This document shows, piece by piece, positions 56,601 through 64,000 of a stretch of DNA of 64,000 nt. The DNA comes from Wolfiporia cocos (Eukaryota > Basidiomycota > Agaricomycetes > Polyporales > Phaeolaceae). Location: NCBI GenBank assembly GCA_029448655.1, contig JACCLO010000011.1, positions 2,542,001 through 2,606,000 of the forward strand. The letters run 5' to 3'. The translations under genes and the position numbers were made by a program. The notes below the pieces were generated by a model. It did no database searches and was not told the DNA's origin. It worked only from the letters and a program-made list of their open reading frames with translations. Positions within the stretch are counted from its first letter, which is position 1; each line of letters starts with the position of its first letter.

Positions 56601-57491
56601 AACAAAGCGGGGGAGTCCACCAAGGATAAGGAGCCGTTCCTCCGGGATTTGGACAATCACCTGGAAGCCGGCTTCCAGCTCGCGACGCTGCAAGGGCCTC
56701 TTTGCGCGGAGCCAGTGGAGGGCCTGGCGTATTTTGTTGAGTCGGTGGAGATTGACCGCGAGGGCATTGAGCAAGAGAGATGTACGGCTTCACCTTGATA
56801 CAGCCGCTGACAGATGTCTGAGCCCATTGACAGTGTCCAGCCGTATGCCACAGGTCACGGGAGCGTTCATCACCGCGGTTAGGGAGGCTTGTCGAAATGG
56901 CCTCTTAGAATGGTCGCCTCGGCTAATGCTCGCTATGTACACATGTGATATTCAAGCGTCCAGTACGTCCCGCCATATCCAGCGCTGGATTATGCTAACG
57001 TTATATGTAGCGGACGTCCTTGGAAAGGTTTATGGGGTCGTTGCCAAAAGGCGAGGGAGAATTGTATCAGAAGAAATGAAGGAGGGCACGGAATTTTTCA
57101 CCGTCCGCGCTCTATTGCCTGTCGTCGAAAGCTTCGGGTTCGCAGATGGTATGTCAGGAGTGGTGACCCGCCGGCTGGTGGACTTATTCCTTCGTAGACA
57201 TCCGAAAGCGCACGTCAGGCGCCGCAAGCCCGCAGCTTATCTTTAGCGGGTAAGCCCAACAGATCATCATATGGGTCAGCCCTCATCGGTACTCTTGGCA
57301 GTTACGAAATGCTAGATTTGGATCCATTCTGGGTACCCAAAACGGAAGAAGAGCTAGAAGACCTGGGCGATAAGGCAGACAGGTCCAACATCGCGAAGGA
57401 ATACATGGATGCGGTACGTGAGCGAAAGGGCATGCGCGTCGACAGGAAGATTGTGGAGTTTGCGGAGAAGCAGCGCACGCTCAAGCGGTGA
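53697..57491 (+). CDS. EFL1: Elongation factor-like GTPase 1 (ribosome biogenesis)
   Basis: Cytoplasmic GTPase of EF-2 type that, with Sdo1/SBDS, releases Tif6/eIF6 from pre-60S subunits (yeast Ria1). G motifs are clear: [18 protein letters not shown] (P-loop), [10 protein letters not shown] (switch I), [15 protein letters not shown] (switch II, joined by intron gtatag...aaccag in frame), [10 protein letters not shown]. The EFL1-specific insertion follows domain I, with [46 protein letters not shown]. Domain II-like parts carry [37 protein letters not shown] and a low-complexity insert ([13 protein letters not shown]). Domain III-V parts include [73 protein letters not shown] and [36 protein letters not shown]. 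The C-terminus is [15 protein letters not shown]...[10 protein letters not shown]. Order and spacing match the family (about 1,080 residues). Start at 53697 is the first ATG before the P-loop. Confidence 0.93.
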
Positions 57492-58088
57492 TATTGCATA
57501 TAGCGTGCATTGTATTTCACTGTGTTCGGTGATAGCCCACACCTCCTGATCTTTGGCGCAGCCTTCGTTGCTGCGGTGTAACTGCCAGCTTGTATCAACT
57601 TCTCTATTTTACTTTGCGCTGCTGGCGCTGATGTAGTCAGTTCCGCGGACCGCAAATGTAGTCGATCGATGGAGCGGTTATCCTCAGTCTACACGCACTT
57701 TATCACATTGAGTGAAGGCAACTTGATGTAGGGAGGAACGCGGGATTTGCGAATTCATTATGGCCGTCGATCTCATGGCAACGTTCGCGGTCGACGTCAC
57801 GGCGATCAACTCAGCCGGGATGTCACGATGAATCGGATAAGTCTGTTGGGGCAATGATAAGCCGCCCCCCTTTGTTGACTACTTAGAAACGGCGTAAATA
57901 CAAATCAAATTACATAAAAGGTAGTCCTCATAGCCGACGCAAAATAGGGCGATACTGAGCGAATGCCGGAATCCGTCAGGCTCTGGCGACCACTCTCACA
58001 TCTATCAGAGTGGGCGACGCTCCGCTCTTCATCATTCACCTCTTGTTCCCGACCCCGACGTTGCTAGCCTGGAACTTGCACAGTGACA
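57492..58088. other. Intergenic region between EFL1 and the RasGEF gene
   Basis: About 600 bp, tandem genes on the plus strand. It should hold the EFL1 3' end and the RasGEF promoter. I saw no tandem repeat, tRNA or clear TATA box, only short chance frames. Confidence 0.4.
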
Positions 58089-61000
58089 ATGGCCACCGCC
58101 GCGTACGGCGTACAGCGCACAATGGCCGCCCCCTCCGGTTTCGGCTCTGAGCAAGACGTGCAGCAGTCCGCAGGCGAGGAACAATACATTTCGACGTTCT
58201 TCTGCCGTGCCCTTTATGATTACCAAACTCCGGACGCTTCCTCACTTTCGTTTCGCAAGGGGGACATCATCGAGGTCCTGACGCAGCTGGAGTCAGGCTG
58301 GTGGGATGGGCTGCTCGGTGACGAGCGTGGCTGGTTCCCGTCCAACTATGTGACGGTCATTTCAGACCAGGAGGCAGAGGCTGCCCTCGGTATATCTGAT
58401 GCGGGCGTCGCACAGACACCCCCAGTTGACGAGGGGGTGGTGGATATGGCGCATAGCATGTCGAGGGCGATATCGCAATCCGACCGGGAGGGCGATTGGC
58501 TGAATGGTGATGCAGAGTACCCGAGTCACGCCCACCATTCGGACAGGCCAGACCCTTATCCTAACGGTGTACACGCGAAATCCACACAGCACAATGATTT
58601 CTGGGTGCCCCAGGTATCCCAAGATGGACGAGTAAGAGGCGCTACGTTCCTGTAGTAGGACGGTAACGCTCACGCCTTCTTCGTAGATATTCTACGTGAA
58701 TACTCAGACAGGGCAGCACTCGAGGGACTTGCCTCAGGAGAACGAGGAGGATACTGACGGTGATCTGGCGGGTCTGACCTCGCCCTCATCGTCTCGTGCA
58801 CCGGGCGCAGGACTTGCAGGACTTGCGACAATTAACGGAATGAACCGCGAACACAGCACCTCTGCAGGATTTGTTATTCCTAAACGCTCGCGTACTCCAG
58901 ATCTTTGGATTCGGCGACTCGCAGATGATGGGCTATCATACTATTATGTCAACAAGCTCGACGGGACGGTTTCCTGGACGCCTCCGGAATCGAGTACGCC
59001 ACCGTCGCGAGATGCCTCCACTTCACAGTCGCGCGCTTCGGACCTTGGGTCCAGGAATGGGAGCGTCAGCAGCCGCGATCATCCTGCCGGTCGTATGCGC
59101 TCAGTGTCTTCAGTCTCTGGCCCAAGAGACCGCAGCGATAGTGCTACGGGTAGGTATGATTCTGACGATTCTGACGTGATCCCTACCCGGCGCAACCGCT
59201 CAGGATCAGCGGCGAGCATGAAGAGATATGCGAATGGCTCAGGGTATCCGCAACCGACACCGCGACGTATCGAGCTGACGCCTCCCGAACAATTGGCGCG
59301 ACAGCTACAACAGGCGATGGCGCCCCCAGCATCCGAGTCGCCGATGGAGCTATCAAATCGTGTGCGAGAGGCAATAGCAGCGATCTCGGAACACCTCCAG
59401 GTGGCGACGACGCCTCGTCGACCGGAACATTTCAAGGAGGTCGACAAACGCGTTCTGGAGGTCGTCTCTACTGTGCGTAACCTCCTGTATGTGACTGCAA
59501 CACCGTCCGGTCATATACCGAGCAACTTGTACCCCCGAGACACACGTGATGCCCGCCCTACAGCTGCCACTCAGTCTCTGCAGACGCATCTCAAAGCAGC
59601 ACAACGTAAAGTCGCCGGTACGCTCTCCAAGCTGGTACTATCCGCTCTGGCAATGCAGTACGATCCTGGACTTTCTGCGGCCGACAAGCCGAACCGCATT
59701 GAGTCCGATGTAGCAGAGCTTGAGAAGGCGGTTGTGGCTTTCGTTACGGAGGTACATTATTTCCAGGAGCAGAATGCACTGCCGCCAGGTGCGAGCAAAA
59801 CGAATACGAAACGTTTGCACGGTGTCTTCTCTACCACCAACGTGGGACTCGGCTTGCCTGGAGCAGGCGCCGCGGGAAGCTGGAGAGGCTTCGGTTACGT
59901 TCCGCTGGGCGAGCCTGCGCAATCGTTACAGAGCTTTGTGAATGATCAAGTCAGCGAGCTCAAGCTCGCAGCACGAGCGCTTGGCGATAGGCTCACAGCG
60001 GTGACCGCATTGCTTAAGCGCGCTGATCATGAACGTGGTGCGTACTTTGCATGATCTCGACAGTTGTGTATAGGCTGTCTGATGGGTGCGATAAGAGCGT
60101 CTGAAGCGCGAGGTGCAGAACGTTGTCACGCATCTGTCGTCGATCCTCGACTTTGTCGGTACCATCGATATTGCGCGACATGTCGACGTTGACGGCGTTC
60201 GCCTGGAAGTCAGTCCGTCTGCAGGGCACTCGCAGTACCTGCAGACAGTGGAAAACGCGCGGCTTCTGATCCGTACGATGGAGGCCTCGCTACAGTCGCT
60301 CTATGATGACGGGATTACACTTCTGATGGCAGCACAGGGTATCCGGTGTGACGGCATAGTCGAAGATGACGACTCATACAGCGATTACATGGATACCTTG
60401 GTAGCGGCGATTGCCTCAAATACTAGCACCGCAGTCCAAAGCCTGGAGGCCCTGCTTGCCGTTGGCTACGATCAAGCTGATATCAGTCAAGGCGACTATA
60501 TTGACTCCATCGAGTGGAGGAAGTCTCGTCCTCTCGATGTACCAGACGCCGAAGAAGAGATGGTGGATATGGCCTTGGCGCTAGGCAGGCCTCCGGTCAG
60601 GGCCATGAACTCGATGGACTCCCACCAGTCATCGACTACACTTCATTATGACTCCGCGCAGCCCTCAGAGTCCTCGGTGGACATGTCGGGCAGATCGAGA
60701 TTGGATGACATGAACGACCCTGTCTCGCCAACTTGGCCTCCTCCCGACTCTTCAGAGTCGACGCTAGCAGCTCAGGCTTCGCCAGAGATGGGGACTACTG
60801 AGGGTTTAGCAGATGTGGACGAGGATGATGGTGTGTATTCATGTAGCAACACAACTCAGAATTACTGACCAAGATTCGCATTATAGCGACATCTGCGGCC
60901 AAGCCTCGAGGTGGCGCAGCAGCTGCCAAAATTCTGAAGATTCTCGGCGACGATGCACCCAAACACATCCTACAGAAACTAAACGCAGACTCCAAGCCGT

Positions 61001-62614
61001 GGTATTTGCGACCGAATTATGATCAAACAGAGATCTTGATGGAGCCCGACGGCACCGTCAGAGCGGGCACGCCCGCCGCTCTGGTGGAACGACTGACCGC
61101 GCATGAGCATGGAGGTAATGTAAAAGAAACCTACGAGGAGAAAGAGGAGTACTGAGCGTTCTTCTAGACACCACGTTCAACCAGAACTTCTTGTTGACTT
61201 TCAAATCTTTCATGACAGTGGATGAGCTGTTTGAATTGCTCGTGCATCGATTCTGGATACAGGCGCCACCCAATTTGTCCCCGTCTGAGTTCGAGGAATG
61301 GACAAAGTTGAAGCAGACAGTCATCCGGATGAGGTATGCTGCCCACGGGTTCATTTATACCATCCGGCTTATAGCGCACCTCAGAGTTCTTAATACCTTC
61401 AAGACCATGGTTACAGACGACGGCATTCTGGAGAGCGGAGATATGTACATTCTCGCTAAGATGAAGGAATTCGCGTCGAACGAAGAAGTGGTGACCTTTG
61501 CTGCAGCAAAGCAGCTGCTCATTCTGATTGAGCGTGCAGTACGTAAATATTACGACCGCGTGTTCGTCTAACTGATTATCTTGCAGCAAAGGGGAGGTGA
61601 TGCGCCCATCAAGATCAGCACGGTGCCGACCGCCCCACCAGCACCGGTTCTCCCTAAAAATGCGAAGAAGCTCAAGCTGCAGGACATCGATCCCCTTGAG
61701 ATCGCTCGACAGCTGACGTTGATGGAGGCTGCCATGTACAAGAAGATCAGACCGACAGAGTGTCTTCGCCGATCCCGGGAGACGAAGCCCGGGAGAAACA
61801 GCGATAACTTCTCTTTGATTATTCAACTCAGCAATCGGGTACGTTTCGACGCGATTCGCCTATTTCGCCGAGTGGAAACATCCTAACGCCACGGTCAGAT
61901 TGCCAACTGGGTGGCTGAATCTGTTCTGGAGAAAGAAGACTCACGCAAACGTGCTGTCATCGTGAAACACTTCATAAGTGTCGCGGATGTAAGTCATCAG
62001 AGCTCGACATCGCTTGTATGTTAGTGACGTTGCGCTCTTCAGCGATGTCGAGTCATGCAAAATTACTCTACAATGACTGCTATCGTCTCGGGTTTGGCTA
62101 CCCCGCCAATTCGCCGGCTGAAAAGGACCTGGGAACAAGTCAACCAGCGCTATATGAACTCCTTGAGAATCTGTGAATCTACCATCGATACCGCGAAGAA
62201 TTTCAACAACTACCGTTCAACATTGGCTAGGATAACCCCTCCATGTGTACCATTTATTGGTATGTTACCAACACGTGTCCCAATTTTTGTCACTTATTCC
62301 TTCCAGGCGTTTACCTCACAACGCTCACCTTCATCAACGACGGAGCGGAAGACAAGTTAGCAGGTAACATGATCAACTTCCGCAAGCGACAGAAGGCAGC
62401 GGAAGTCATACAAGATATCAAGAGATGGCAATCGATGCCATATAACTACCAAACTGTCGCCTCTGTTTTGGCGTACTTGGAGGAATGCTTCGCCAAATAT
62501 GCCGACGCATTCGACTATGCAGACCAGTTCTGGAATCTCAGTCTGGAGCGGGAACCTCGAGAGAGGGAAGACGAGAAGATGGCGAGATTGCTTCAAGAGA
62601 GTGGCTTCCTGTAA
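58089..62614 (+). CDS. Cdc25/Ste6-type Ras guanine-nucleotide exchange factor with SH3 and WW domains
   Basis: Activates Ras by GDP release at the plasma membrane. Domains in order: a short leader, then SH3 at about residues 34-95 (CRALYDYQTPDASSLSFRKGDIIEVLTQLESGWWDGLLGDERGWFPSNYV); a Ser-rich linker; a WW domain (LWIRRLADDGLSYYYVNKLDGTVSWTPP); long linker regions with a helical segment; a RasGEF N-terminal (REM-like) region (TFNQNFLLTFKSFMTVDELFELL, PPNLSPSEFEEWTKLKQTVI); and the catalytic Cdc25 domain. The last shows LQDIDPLEIARQLTLMEAAMYKKIRPTECL, IANWVAESVLEKEDSRKRAVIVKHFISVAD, RCRVMQNYSTMTAIVSGLATPPIRRLKRTWEQV and GVYLTTLTFINDGAEDK. The C-terminus is ERFAKYADAFDYADQFWNLSLEREPRE-like, ending LLQESGFL. 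Around ten short introns. Start at 58089 is the first ATG; a GTG upstream is not used. The combination of SH3 and WW in a RasGEF is common in basidiomycetes. Confidence 0.93.
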
Positions 62615-62930
62615 TCCTGTTGTCGTGTGCTGCGCGACATCATCTTTCATTATCCAAGTTGGTTGCTCGTATACTGATATTTTATAACGTTATTCGTCAT
62701 ACTTTACGGATATCCCTTGCTGTAGTTGTAGTGATACCTGACATGGATGCATGGATTGCTTTGGATATTCGTGTATAATCCCATTCATACCATACTTTAA
62801 TACTTCTCCACGCTGGTCAACATGCGTGGGAATCTATTCGCTCTGGTGGTTTGACCATAATTGCCCCTCTTTCAGGGCGTCCATCATCATATGCAACAGT
62901 AATCGGCTCGTGCAAACGACGTATGCTACG

Positions 62931-63286
62931 ATGGAGGATGATCCTACGTTTTTTGAACGCGAACGAGACCGCCTCACTTCAGAAATCAGCAGCGTGAGTG
63001 AGAATGTTCATTCAGTAATTCGCCTTCGTAACCGGTTGTTTAGGGTTTTGAGGAACTACTTTCTTCCAGTAATGGCCTTAATCGCAAGTTAGAGGAAGTG
63101 TTGGGCATGACGAGAGAATACGAAACTATTGCCGCGCTTTGGCAGAGGTTTCATGAACTCATGCGCGGGAAGCAGGATATTTTGGAGGAGATGTCGGAGG
63201 AGCAGCCACAGGGCATGCCTGGAACAGGTGGACACGTCCTTGCCGCGAAGGGAAGTGTAGGCCCCGGTAGCGAGCAAGATGTATGA
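62931..63286 (+). CDS. DAD1: DASH complex subunit DAD1
   Basis: Small outer-kinetochore protein of the ring-forming DASH/Dam1 complex that couples chromosomes to spindle microtubules. Two exons, join(62931-62993, 63044-63286), phase 0 intron gtgagt...tttag of 50 nt; 101 residues. The sequence MEDDPTFFERERDRLTSEISS continues GFEELLSSSNGLNRKLEEVLGMTREYETIAALWQRFHELMRGKQ. This is the diagnostic Dad1 pattern, FFERER, then FEELL, NxLNRxLE, GM..EY..IA.LW..F..LM. The yeast protein is about 94 residues, so length agrees. The C-terminal tail is disordered (QPQGMPGTGG...GSEQDV). It lies between the RasGEF gene and convergent PKC1. Confidence 0.93.
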
Positions 63287-63435
63287 CGCTACATAGTATG
63301 TAAACATGCCGAGACACATTGTAATGAGATTGCCATGCACACTACAGGTATCCAAGTACAGGGAGACAGGCGGGGAATGCAGCAAAAGGAAGAAACGTAA
63401 TAAAAATCGTCAGGGGCGTCGTAGCTATCATGCTA

Positions 63436-64000
63436 TCATACGTCTGCCCAGCTCGCAACCTGTGCACATCACAAATCAGAAAACGGCATGTGACTTCGGA
63501 AATGATCTTACCCAAGAGAATCCATTGAATTCGGCTTGATCGCGACTCGACAGCTGGGTATGAACTGGGGTAAGTGTCGGCTGTTCGCGGGTGAACTCCT
63601 CGTCGAAGTTGCTGGTATCGGCCGTTCCATTCTATGCAAAAAAGTAAGTCACTAGGAATAAGACGTCGATGCACAAAATCGATACGTACAACAGTTGGAA
63701 AGTATGGAGGCGGTATGCGCTTATTGAGCACGTCATCGAAGTTCACGTCCTTGAAGAATGGGTGACGCTTAATCTCCTCGGCGTCACCCTTTCCTGACCC
63801 CAGCCGTCGCGCGGGGTCCCGGGTCAGCAGCTACAGGATCCAACATCGTCAGGAAACGTAGACATCGGACCGGCGAAGCCAATCAAACCTTCTGCAATAT
63901 TGAAACTGCGTCCCTGGGCATCGTGATCGGATAGAGCGGCTCATCCTCCAGAATGGCATCGAAGATTTCGTCTTCGTCGTCACCTCGGAAGGGTGACTGA
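63436..64000 (-). CDS. PKC1: Protein kinase C (Pkc1-type), 3' end, partial
   Basis: Only the C-terminal part of the kinase lies in the window; the gene continues beyond base 64000. Visible are the end of the kinase domain ([34 protein letters not shown], then [26 protein letters not shown]) and the AGC tail. In the tail are [35 protein letters not shown] (turn motif TPVH) and [10 protein letters not shown] (hydrophobic motif FxGFSW). The last exon is VASWADV, stop at 63436. Introns: after ISILQK-like segment (about 63890-63835), between PPPYFPTV and NGTADTS (about 63700-63635), and after FSW (about 63517-63459). The kinase acts in cell-wall integrity signalling downstream of Rho1. The [21 protein letters not shown] stretch is characteristic of fungal Pkc1. 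Confidence 0.92.

Overview
This is a gene-dense window of nuclear DNA from a filamentous basidiomycete, most likely an Agaricomycete. The evidence is many short (about 50-70 nt) GT-AG introns, compact divergent and convergent gene pairs, and a fungal gene set (DASH subunit DAD1, Pkc1 with its AGC tail, Cdc25-type RasGEF, Erg24, Vnx1-type antiporter). No bacterial features, rRNA, tRNA or CRISPR array were seen. All assignments come from reading motifs by eye, with no database search.

Layout, left to right. 1-3.3 kb: an MFS exporter gene on the minus strand. 3.47-8.70 kb: an apparently complete tyrosine-recombinase retrotransposon (DIRS/Ngaro-like) with split direct repeats A1 ... B1-A2 ... B2. 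Both repeat pairs read as identical, and it carries Gag, RT/RNase H and tyrosine recombinase reading frames. It lies 187 bp upstream of the MFS start codon. 9.1-12.2 kb: a kinesin-7 (minus). 13.5-14.0 kb: a small secreted Kre9/Knh1-like protein (minus). 16.0-17.7 kb: ERG24 (minus). 18.0-23.8 kb: a divergent pair, a coiled-coil protein of unknown function and a vacuolar CAX/VNX1-type antiporter. 23.9-28.5 kb: DDB1 (minus). 28.8-31.1 kb: a divergent pair, a DPB3/POLE4-like histone-fold protein and mitochondrial SHE9/MDM33, separated by a cluster of MCB-like boxes. 31.3-33.5 kb: a SAM-dependent methyltransferase (minus) and a HIT protein (plus). 33.7-37.5 kb: a large multi-exon protein I cannot name (minus). 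37.5-42.1 kb: the longest gene-poor stretch.

42.1-50.6 kb: cytochrome P450 reductase, YAE1, the HUT1 nucleotide-sugar transporter, a STYX-like pseudophosphatase lacking the catalytic arginine, and a ZNG1/CobW-type zinc GTPase. 52.2-57.5 kb: a GNAT acetyltransferase with unresolved exon structure, and EFL1/RIA1. 58.1-62.6 kb: a Cdc25-type RasGEF with SH3 and WW domains. 62.9-63.3 kb: DAD1. 63.4 kb to the end: the 3' end of PKC1 (minus, cut by the window edge).

Functional threads. ERG24 and P450 reductase both serve ergosterol synthesis but are 25 kb apart and are not a cluster. Kinesin-7 and DAD1 act on microtubules. DDB1 and the DPB3-like protein act in DNA replication and repair. RasGEF and Pkc1 are signalling proteins. 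The retrotransposon is the most unusual object: its Gag has a CCHC-CCCH-CCHC zinc array, an inferred 244-nt intron splits the Gag frame, and its recombinase frame has no nearby ATG.
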